From: Rhodospirillaceae bacterium
GTDB lineage: Bacteria > Pseudomonadota > Alphaproteobacteria > CACIAM-22H2
Assembly: GCA_009694125.1 (NCBI GenBank)
Contig: SHVT01000015.1
Location: 1 to 32,046, forward strand
Length of the DNA: 32,046 bases
Direction: 5' to 3'
This document shows, one piece after another, positions 26,693 to 32,046 of the stretch; the first letter of the stretch is position 1; each line of letters opens with the position of its first letter. The translations under genes were made by a program, and so were the position numbers. The notes beneath the pieces were generated by a model. The model was given only the letters and a program-made list of their open reading frames with translations, was not told the origin of the DNA and made no database searches.

Positions 26693-27565
26693 TCAGGCGC
26701 GCCGCCCGATGGTTTCGCCGAACAGGCCCCGTGGCCGCAGACCGAGCACGCCAAGGACGGCGAGATAGAGAAGCATTTCGGCGGCGGACTGAGACAACAG
26801 GACGGCGACGATTGTCTCGAAAAATGCCACGATCAACGCCCCGGCGACGGCACCCCAAACCCGACCCCAGCCGCCGATCGTCACCGCGATGTATGCCTTG
26901 AGCATGAGGTTCGTGCCGTCCCCCGGGGCGACAAAGAACTGATTCGACAGCAGCATCCCGGCCGCGCCGGCCAGGCCGGTGGCAAGGGCGAAGGTCCATG
27001 CGATCATCACCCCCACGGGGATGCCGACCGCCCGCGCCATTTCGGCGTCCTGCGCGGTTGCCCGCAGCCTTCGTCCGAACTGCGTGTGCATCAGCACCAA
27101 GTGCAGGCCGGCGATCGCGACGCAGGTCACCGCAACGATGGCGAGCGATTGCCGCGGCAGAACCAGGCCGCTCAGTTCCACGGGTCCGCCGGGGAGAAGT
27201 GGCGGTCCAAGTCGGGGCGCCGCTCCGAACAGGCCGTTGGCGCCGTTTTCAAGGACGATCCCGAGCGCGATGGTGCTGATGAAAACCGTCGCTGGCGGCT
27301 GGCGACGCAACGGAAAATAGGCGAGATACGCAAACACGACGCCAAAACCCGCCATGGCCGCCATCGCGATCGGCAGAAGGACGCCCCCCGGCAGGTTCAT
27401 CGCGCCGGCCAGCGCGACCGTCAGGAAACCGCCGGCGACCGCCAGATCACCTTGGGCGAAATTGACCGCGCCGGTCGCATTGACGATGAGCACGAAGCCG
27501 AGCGCGACTAGCGCATAGGATGCGCCGAGCGCGAGGCCGTTGGCCGTGAGCTGGATGGCGGACAC
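26693..27565 (-). CDS. LIV-type ABC transporter permease (LivH-like)
   Basis: This is a 290-aa inner-membrane permease of the LivH class. It starts from a GTG with ANGLALGASYALVALGFVLI and NATGAVNFAQGDLAVAGGFL, the characteristic first helices. It contains the cytoplasmic segment FGRRLRATAQDAEMARAVGI and ends near LRPRGLFGE. It partners the LivM domain of the next gene to form the pore. Only 27 bases separate it from the substrate-binding protein stop, so it shares the riboswitch-controlled transcript. No clear ribosome site is seen before the GTG at 27565. Confidence 0.92.
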   Translation of the reverse strand: MSAIQLTANGLALGASYALVALGFVLIVNATGAVNFAQGDLAVAGGFLTVALAGAMNLPGGVLLPIAMAAMAGFGVVFAYLAYFPLRRQPPATVFISTIALGIVLENGANGLFGAAPRLGPPLLPGGPVELSGLVLPRQSLAIVAVTCVAIAGLHLVLMHTQFGRRLRATAQDAEMARAVGIPVGVMIAWTFALATGLAGAAGMLLSNQFFVAPGDGTNLMLKAYIAVTIGGWGRVWGAVAGALIVAFFETIVAVLLSQSAAEMLLYLAVLGVLGLRPRGLFGETIGRRA

Positions 27566-27592
27566 GCAAACCGGCTCGGCTACGATTCGTCC

Positions 27593-28735
27593 TCAACCGA
27601 GGCGCGGATAACGCCGGTCGATGCGGGGGCGTCCCTGGTCGTCGTAACACATGATAATGGCGTCGTGGGCCATGTTGCCTACGCCATCGGATTTGTACGC
27701 CATGGCCAGGCCCTGAAAGCTCCGCGACGCCAGGGCCGCACGCATCTCTTCCGGGCCGCGCGCCCCTTGGACCGCGGCGTCAATCGCCATCCGCACGCCG
27801 TCATATTGCGTGAGCGCGAAATCGTCGGGCTCGGCGCCGAATTCGCGGCGATAGGCCGCAACCCAGCGTTCGACCGCCGGGTCGACGGAGGACACGGGCG
27901 AACTGGCGCTTTCGGCGCAAACGCCTTTCCGCTCGGCGGGCTGCAACAACGCCGCGGTCGTCGGCTGATGCATCGCCGAACCGGCGACGATGGGCAGGCT
28001 CAGACCCATCGATGCGGCTTGGCGAAGCAACAAGGCGGTTGGGGCGGCGTGAAGCTGCAAGACAAGTGCGTCCGCGCTCGCCTGCTTCGCCTTGATCAGG
28101 GCGGGCAGGAAGTCCTTCAGGTTGATGTCGAGCCCTTCCTCGAAAACGACGGTGGCGCCCAGGCGGGCGAAATTCGCCGCCAGGTGCTGACGCCCGCTTT
28201 GGCCGTAGGCCGTGGTCTGAAAGAGCACGGCCGGGCGTTTTTTCCCCAATGCCTCCACGACATAAAGGGCGTGGGCGTTCTTGGCGACCGAATCGTTGGG
28301 GAAGAAGCGAAAAACATAGGGATTGCCCATCTCGGTCAGCTGCGCGGTGCCGGAGATCGTGATCAATGGCACCCTGCGTTCGGCCGCGATCGGCAGCATG
28401 GCCAGCATCTGCGCCCCGAAGATGGGGGCGACGATGACGCTGACGCCGCCGCGCGCCAACGCACGTTCGAGGGCGTTCACCGCCGTTTCCGGCGCTGCGC
28501 CCGTATCCAGAACCTCGTATTCGAGGCGGACGCCGGCGGGTGGGTTCGAGAGCGCCATGACCGCCCCGTTGCGCTGGCTCGTGCCTTCAAGCGCAAGCGG
28601 ACCGGTCAGCGGCACCAGGACGGGAATGCGGATCGTTGCGGTCTGGGCCATCGCCGGTCCGATCGACGCTGGATGGACAAGGACAATCGCGGCCGCCAGG
28701 GCGATCATTGCGACATTCGTTTGGATGAGTCTCAT
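27593..28735 (-). CDS. LIV-type substrate-binding protein under TPP riboswitch control
   Basis: This is a 380-aa periplasmic solute-binding protein of the LivJ/LivK (peripla_BP_6) family. The signal peptide ends AMAQT (cleavage near residue 30). The bilobed core begins IRIPVLVPLTGPLALEGTSQ and includes TISGTAQLTEMGNPYVFRFF, AYGQSGRQHLAANFARLG and LTQYDGVRMAIDAAVQ. The family binds branched-chain amino acids, amides, urea or aromatic acids. The upstream TPP riboswitch argues for thiamin or a pyrimidine/thiazole precursor instead; that is inference and the pocket residues do not prove it. AGGGAGA just before the ATG at 28735 is the ribosome site and lies inside a hairpin. It is the first gene of the SBP-LivH-LivMG-LivF operon. 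Confidence 0.92.
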   Translation of the reverse strand: MRLIQTNVAMIALAAAIVLVHPASIGPAMAQTATIRIPVLVPLTGPLALEGTSQRNGAVMALSNPPAGVRLEYEVLDTGAAPETAVNALERALARGGVSVIVAPIFGAQMLAMLPIAAERRVPLITISGTAQLTEMGNPYVFRFFPNDSVAKNAHALYVVEALGKKRPAVLFQTTAYGQSGRQHLAANFARLGATVVFEEGLDINLKDFLPALIKAKQASADALVLQLHAAPTALLLRQAASMGLSLPIVAGSAMHQPTTAALLQPAERKGVCAESASSPVSSVDPAVERWVAAYRREFGAEPDDFALTQYDGVRMAIDAAVQGARGPEEMRAALASRSFQGLAMAYKSDGVGNMAHDAIIMCYDDQGRPRIDRRYPRLG

Positions 28736-28741
28736 ACGGGT

Positions 28742-28758
28742 CTCCCTTTGGGGGGGAG
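28742..28758 (-). promoter_or_regulatory. Shine-Dalgarno-sequestering hairpin
   Basis: On the minus strand CTCCC (28754-28758) can pair with GGGAG (28742-28746) across a seven-base loop. This buries the ribosome site of the substrate-binding protein gene. Being between the riboswitch and the start codon, it is a natural expression platform for translational shut-off. Confidence 0.6.
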
Positions 28759-28793
28759 TCGCCACGCCGGCGCATGAAGATATTTCGGCGCGA

Positions 28794-28885
28794 CGGCTCC
28801 CTTCGCTGGCATGATCCAGTTCAGGTTCGATGGGTGTGCTCTCAGCCCGTTTCGCGCCCACGGTGGCGCGCGGACACCCCAGCCG
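28794..28885 (-). promoter_or_regulatory. TPP (THI-box) riboswitch
   Basis: Read on the minus strand, the full aptamer is present. P1 is formed by CGGCT (28881-28885) and AGCCG (28794-28798). GGGGTGTCC is followed by a GC-rich P3 hairpin. The invariant GGGCTGAGA (28840-28848) precedes CACCC, which pairs with GGGTG as P2. The pyrophosphate-sensor half then reads GAACCTGAACTGGATCATGC and CCAGCGAAGGGAG, with the CTGG/CCAG stem P5. Every conserved block of the family is there in order and spacing. Its 3' end is about 58 bases before the ATG of the LIV-type substrate-binding protein on the same strand. Binding of thiamin pyrophosphate should lower expression of that operon. Confidence 0.95.
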
Positions 28886-28895
28886 TAATGCCGGA

Positions 28896-28924
28896 ACTCT
28901 GGGACCCGGCGGCCGGGGTGTCAA
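28896..28924 (-). promoter_or_regulatory. Promoter of the riboswitch-controlled operon
   Basis: On the minus strand a perfect TTGACA -35 box (28919-28924) is followed, after exactly 17 bases, by CAGAGT (28896-28901), a weak -10. Transcription would start at about 28888, directly before the aptamer. The position makes it convincing despite the poor -10. Confidence 0.6.
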
Positions 28925-28996
28925 GACAAGCCGCGCCTTGCCGCCCCGCGGGGGGAACGCTAAGTTCCGCCGCGACCTTTTGAAGGATGTTCCGCG

Positions 28997-29221
28997 ATGG
29001 CAGTTGTCGTCGACACCAAAGGCCTGAAATGTCCGCTGCCGGTGCTCCGGCTGCGCAAGGCGTTGCGCGATGTGCCCGCGGGAGAAATCGTCGAGGTCTT
29101 TGCTACCGACCCCGGCACGGTCGGCGATTTTCAGGCGTTCTGCAAGACCAGCGGAAACGAGTTCCTGGAATGGCGTGAAGATTCCGGCGTCTATTTCTTC
29201 AAGCTGAAAAAAGCGGCCTGA
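28997..29221 (+). CDS. tusA: TusA-family sulfur carrier protein
   Basis: This small protein of 74 aa has the TusA hallmark LKCPLPVLRLRKAL; C12 is the persulfide-carrying cysteine in the CPxP motif. The typical second half EVFATDPGTVGDFQAFCKTSG is also present. TusA relatives pass sulfur from cysteine desulfurase to tRNA 2-thiolation, molybdopterin or other sulfur-bearing cofactors. The paralogue-level role cannot be fixed here. GAAGGA about 10 bases before the ATG at 28997 supports the start. It is transcribed divergently from the thiamin-riboswitch operon; a link through sulfur supply is possible but unsupported. Confidence 0.92.
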   Translation: MAVVVDTKGLKCPLPVLRLRKALRDVPAGEIVEVFATDPGTVGDFQAFCKTSGNEFLEWREDSGVYFFKLKKAA

Positions 29222-29225
29222 TCGC

Positions 29226-29843
29226 TCACGGTGGCGCGGCGCCGGTGTCGGTGGGCGAAAGCAGCGCCGCCGCGGACATCTTGCGCTGTTGCCGGCGATG
29301 GACAAACGTCACGATCCAGACCGACATCGCGAGCACGGCCAGCATCACGAGCCCGAAGCCGCGCACGAGTTCCCCGAGAATCGCTTCGAACGCGTTGCCC
29401 AGGAGGTAACCCGTGACAGCGAAGCTGGTTGCCCAGACGCCGGCAGCGGCGAAATTGAGGACCAGGAAACGCAAGGGTGGCACTCCCGCCATGCCGATGG
29501 CGAAGGAGCTGAAGGTGCGCACGCCATAGATGAAGCGGAAAGAAAGGATGAAGACAGTGTTGTAACGCCGGAGCCAGTCGAGTGCGGCTTCCACACCCGG
29601 CCGCCCGCGCGGAAATCTCTTCAGCAGATAAGGGCCATAACGTCGACCCATGAAGAAATAGAACTGATCTCCCGCGAAGGAACCCGCCCAGGCGGCGGCG
29701 ATGATCGCGGTGAGACTCAGGAGGTTCTGCTGGGCCGCGAAACCCGCGAAAATGACGAAGGTCTCACCCTCTAGGAAAGTCCAGATGAAGGTGATCACGT
29801 AGACGAAATCGCCGTAATCCGCGATGAGCCGTTCGAGTTCCAA
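29226..29843 (-). CDS. DedA-family inner-membrane protein
   Basis: This 205-aa multi-spanning protein is of the DedA/SNARE-associated family. Characteristic segments are TFLEGETFVIFAGFAAQQ with its acidic residue in a membrane dip, AWAGSFAGDQFYFFMGRRYG, and the basic motif SFRFIYGVRTFSSFAIGMAG. The family includes flippases of undecaprenyl phosphate and phosphatidylethanolamine, and proteins that keep the membrane potential. Which lipid this one handles is not known. A short basic C-terminal tail faces the cytoplasm. It converges with tusA, with 4 bases between the stops; no terminator is visible there. Confidence 0.92.
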   Translation of the reverse strand: MELERLIADYGDFVYVITFIWTFLEGETFVIFAGFAAQQNLLSLTAIIAAAWAGSFAGDQFYFFMGRRYGPYLLKRFPRGRPGVEAALDWLRRYNTVFILSFRFIYGVRTFSSFAIGMAGVPPLRFLVLNFAAAGVWATSFAVTGYLLGNAFEAILGELVRGFGLVMLAVLAMSVWIVTFVHRRQQRKMSAAALLSPTDTGAAPP

Positions 29844-29993
29844 GGTCTACCGCAATCCGCAAGAGACGAGATTTCGGCGGACTTGCCCGCCCACGAAAAA
29901 TCGCGCGCACGCTAACATGGCATCGCGCGGTTCGTAATGAAATTCGATGCGCCTTCGGCATCGCCGGTCTCTTCGACCCGCCGTGTGAGTTGT

Positions 29994-31652
29994 CTATTGC
30001 AGTTCGATGAAAACATCGGCGATGCGGGTGAGCGCGCGGGCGTTCGTCCATCCCACCGGAATGGCGTCGGCTTCGCGGATCGCCCGGTCCAGCGGCCGGC
30101 GCGCGCCCTCGCGATCGCCGTCGCGGATGCGAGCGGCGGCGGCCTCGGCCAGGACCCAGACGCGGGTAAGACGGCTTTCGACCGCCGAGGTCGCAACGAC
30201 GGCTTGCAACTCCGTTGTCGGGGCTTCTCTCATCCCGCCCTTCGCCTGGATTGCGGCGATCCGCCACAAAAATTGAGCGCGCAAGCCGGGATCGGCGATC
30301 GAGCGCGCCAGCCGGGTGGCGTCATCGATCCAGTCGAGTTCGATCATGGCGCGGGTGGCCGCGGCGACGGCATAACTCCGCGCGAAACTCTCGCCGATGG
30401 CGGCGCCGGCATCGAGCGACTGCACCAGGAGTTTGCGGCCGATGTCCAGGTTGCCGGTCATCGATCGCTCCACCGCGATGTCGGCCAGAACGGCGGCGCG
30501 GAAGCCGGATTCGGAGACGCCATCCAGCGTCGCCAACGCGGCGTCGGTTTCACCGGCCCGGGCCTCGGCCCGGGCAATAGCCAACAAAGCCGGGCTGCGC
30601 ATGCTCCGGTCGCTGACCTGGGAAAGCACGGTGATGGCCTCGCCGGTTCGGTCGATTTCGGCGAACGCGGTGGCGATGGCGGCGGCGGCGGCGGCGCGGT
30701 CGGCCACGGTCCGATCGGTTTCAAGAAGCCGCCGGGCCGCCGATAACGCTCCCGTCGCCGCGGCGGAATCGCCAACGCGGTGCAGGGCGACGGCCGCGGC
30801 GGCGGTGGTGCTCAACCGTTGGGTGGGGTCTGCGATCGAGGAGACTTCGCCGAGAACGCGAAGCAAGATCGCCCGCGCCGCCTCCGGCGTCCCGACATTC
30901 GCGATCTCGAGCAGGGCGCGCAGCCTATGGGTAAGGTCGGGCACTGTCGCCGCCGTTGCCTGGGCCTCGGCAACGCGACCGCCGCGCGCCAGGCCCGCGG
31001 CCATGTCGCCGAGTGAAACGACAACGAGCCTGGCATCGGTGATTCGTCGCAGCGTCGCCCGCGCCTCGTCGCTCAAGCCGGCGCGGGCCTGGACGGCAAC
31101 GATCTCGCCAAAAGCCCAATCCCGGAGCCAGCTCGCCCGTTCGACCGCCGCACTGTTGACCGCAGCTTCGAGCAGACAAGCCGCGGTCGGCGCGGCCAGA
31201 CAAAGTTCGAGACCGGGGGCCGGCGACCGGGCCGCCTCCGGCTCGGGGCCCATCAGGTCTCGCGTCTCCGCGTTTTCGAGCAATGCGGCACGGGCGGCGG
31301 CATCGTCCGGCGTGGCGCGGGCTTCGAGCTGATCGGTCATGCGGCGCATCTGCACCGAGGTTGCGATGTGTTCCAGAAGTGCCACCGTCGGCAGCCCGTC
31401 GGGCGGCAGCCGCCAAGCGGTTTGGTACGCGCGAATGGCGGCGATGGTGGTCGCGTCCATGTCGCCCAGACCGGATGCGGTGTAGAAGCCCAGCGTCGCC
31501 AAACGCTCCTGTATGTTGGCGACGAGGGCGGCGATAAGACCGGGCTCGGCCGCCGAAATCGCCGCGGGCTCGTCCTGGCGGGCGGCAAAGACCGGCGCGA
31601 CGGCGATCAACCACAAAACCAGCCACACGCGGCCGAAAATGCCCTTCTGCAT
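29994..31652 (-). CDS. Exported peptidoglycan-binding / helical-repeat protein
   Basis: This 552-aa protein has an N-terminal signal (FGRVWLVLWLIAVAPVFAAR). A PG_binding_1-like domain follows at about 32-90, with IQERLATLGFYTASG, DMDATTIAAIRAYQ and LPPDGLPTVALLEHI. The remaining about 420 residues are alanine-rich helical repeats resembling degenerate TPR or Sel1 units, e.g. RSPALLAIARAEARAGETDAAL and FLWRIAAIQAKGG. Its probable place is the periplasm, tethered to the wall, with the repeats as a protein-contact scaffold; the function is unknown. ATG at 31652 is chosen because it begins the signal peptide and GGAG lies 7 bases upstream. It is the last chromosomal gene before the integrated element. 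Confidence 0.8.
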   Translation of the reverse strand: MQKGIFGRVWLVLWLIAVAPVFAARQDEPAAISAAEPGLIAALVANIQERLATLGFYTASGLGDMDATTIAAIRAYQTAWRLPPDGLPTVALLEHIATSVQMRRMTDQLEARATPDDAAARAALLENAETRDLMGPEPEAARSPAPGLELCLAAPTAACLLEAAVNSAAVERASWLRDWAFGEIVAVQARAGLSDEARATLRRITDARLVVVSLGDMAAGLARGGRVAEAQATAATVPDLTHRLRALLEIANVGTPEAARAILLRVLGEVSSIADPTQRLSTTAAAAVALHRVGDSAAATGALSAARRLLETDRTVADRAAAAAAIATAFAEIDRTGEAITVLSQVSDRSMRSPALLAIARAEARAGETDAALATLDGVSESGFRAAVLADIAVERSMTGNLDIGRKLLVQSLDAGAAIGESFARSYAVAAATRAMIELDWIDDATRLARSIADPGLRAQFLWRIAAIQAKGGMREAPTTELQAVVATSAVESRLTRVWVLAEAAAARIRDGDREGARRPLDRAIREADAIPVGWTNARALTRIADVFIELQ

Positions 31653-31712
31653 CGGGGCGCTCCATGATGAGGCGCGGTGGCGGACCGCCCGCCTTGCCTC
31701 GGTTGCGATCTG

Positions 31713-31761
31713 TGGAGCCGGATGTCGGGATTGAACCGACGACCTACTGCTTACAAGGCAG
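31713..31761 (-). mobile_element. 3' half of tRNA-Thr(UGU): attachment site of an integrated element
   Basis: The minus strand gives the anticodon arm CTGC-CTTGTAA-GCAG (anticodon TGT), a variable loop, a perfect T arm (GTCGG TTCAATC CCGAC), the 3' acceptor strand and encoded CCA. Nothing upstream supplies a D arm or the matching 5' acceptor (GCCGGAT), and base 31762 already breaks the anticodon stem. So the gene is only a 49-base 3' fragment, as left at the distal end of an element inserted into a tRNA gene. Confidence 0.85.
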
Positions 31762-31765
31762 GGGG

Positions 31766-31911
31766 CACGGCCCAACGCCGCCCATCACGGCTTAACACGA
31801 TTCAGCCCGCCGGCCCTGAATTTCGTTGCTTCACGGCCATTTTCTCCTATCATCGGCGAACACGGCCCAACATGGCATAACCGGCCGGTCCTGTTACCTT
31901 GGTGTTACCTT
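31766..31911. repeat. Short repeats, likely integrase arm sites
   Basis: CACGGCCCAAC occurs at 31766-31776 and 31861-31871, and its variant CACGGCTTAAC at 31786-31796. TGTTACCTT occurs twice with an 11-base period, at 31892-31900 and 31903-31911. Spacing near one helical turn between the tRNA fragment and the integrase start fits arm-type binding sites. No gene is seen in 31762-31935. Confidence 0.6.
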
Positions 31912-31935
31912 GACGCCTTCGCGGAGCCACTGCTT

Positions 31936-32046
31936 TTGCCGCGCCTCAAGCTGACCGCGGCCGCCATCGAGCGGTTGAAGCCGCCGCCGTCCGGCCAAGT
32001 TGACCATTTCGACGCGAGTCTACCCGGTTTCGCGCTGCGCGTCACC
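31936..32046 (+). CDS. Tyrosine-type integrase, N-terminal part (runs off the window)
   Basis: From a TTG at 31936 the sequence reads LPRLKLTAAAIERLKPPPSG and then FDASLPGFALRVT, with no stop before the window ends. This is the arm-DNA-binding N-terminus of P4/lambda-like tyrosine integrases: a helix leading to LKP, then the xDxxLPGFxLRV strand motif. GGAG at 31923-31926 supports the TTG; a CTG at 31930 is possible. With the tRNA fragment beside it, it marks the left end of a genomic island or prophage extending to the right. The catalytic domain is outside the window, so whether it is active is not visible. Confidence 0.8.
   Translation, partial: MPRLKLTAAAIERLKPPPSGQVDHFDASLPGFALRVT

Noticed and set aside
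27665-28777. Plus-strand open frame opposite the riboswitch-controlled substrate-binding protein
   Set aside because: The minus strand has a clear signal peptide, family motifs and ribosome site; the plus-strand product looks random.
28736-29305. N-terminal extension of the substrate-binding protein through the riboswitch and tusA
   Set aside because: It would erase the aptamer and antisense tusA; the signal peptide and AGGGAGA fix the start at 28735.
31713-31790. Complete tRNA-Thr gene
   Set aside because: The D arm and the 5' acceptor strand are absent; only the part from the anticodon arm to CCA is present.
1-32046. CRISPR array, transposase or other defence system
   Set aside because: No regularly spaced repeats, no Cas or transposase motifs; the only mobile-element signal is at the right end.

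Overview
The window reads as a GC-rich alphaproteobacterial chromosome, probably a Rhodospirillales-like lineage. Supporting signs are a C4-pathway 5-aminolevulinate synthase, a phasin, an alphaproteobacterial-type NAD kinase, many ATGA stop/start overlaps and uniformly high GC. Nearly all of it is ordinary housekeeping and transport DNA, apart from a mobile-element border at the far right.

Layout. 1-690 holds the wrecked 3' end of an S41 protease gene and a small tandem repeat. 690-10321 is mostly + strand: moaA with a terminator, nadK, a frameshifted aspartoacylase/succinylglutamate-desuccinylase homologue, a TPR-glycosyltransferase-like protein and a phasin. It continues with cinA on the minus strand, the overlapping trio YkgJ-like / map / radC-like, and an SDR dehydrogenase. 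10437-11430 is a chimeric ruin: a truncated REC-DUF3369 response regulator joined to the C-terminal scraps of a ferredoxin-linked NADH oxidoreductase. From 11444 to 28885 everything reads on the minus strand: a PadR-like regulator, hemA, a class III aminotransferase, a thioredoxin-NHL protein (NHLRC2-like, one frameshift), manC, a complete dipeptide/oligopeptide ABC operon (SBP-D-F-B-C), a Sel1-repeat protein and a LIV-type ABC operon (SBP-LivH-LivMG fusion-LivF). tusA, a DedA membrane protein and a peptidoglycan-binding/helical-repeat exported protein follow. The right end (31713-32046) carries the 3' half of a tRNA-Thr(UGU), clustered short repeats and the first codons of a tyrosine integrase, which is the border of an integrated element continuing beyond the window.

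Most interesting point. A clear TPP (THI-box) riboswitch sits at 28794-28885 on the minus strand. A TTGACA promoter lies immediately upstream of it, and a hairpin downstream embeds the Shine-Dalgarno of the LIV-type substrate-binding protein. The whole 'branched-chain amino acid' style operon is therefore predicted to be shut off by thiamin pyrophosphate. That suggests it imports thiamin or a thiamin precursor or salvage product rather than amino acids. The riboswitch is seen directly; the substrate assignment is inference.

Several loci are broken. Three of the breaks look like single-base losses in or next to G/C-rich stretches and may be assembly errors. The response-regulator/oxidoreductase chimera and the S41 remnant need larger deletions.
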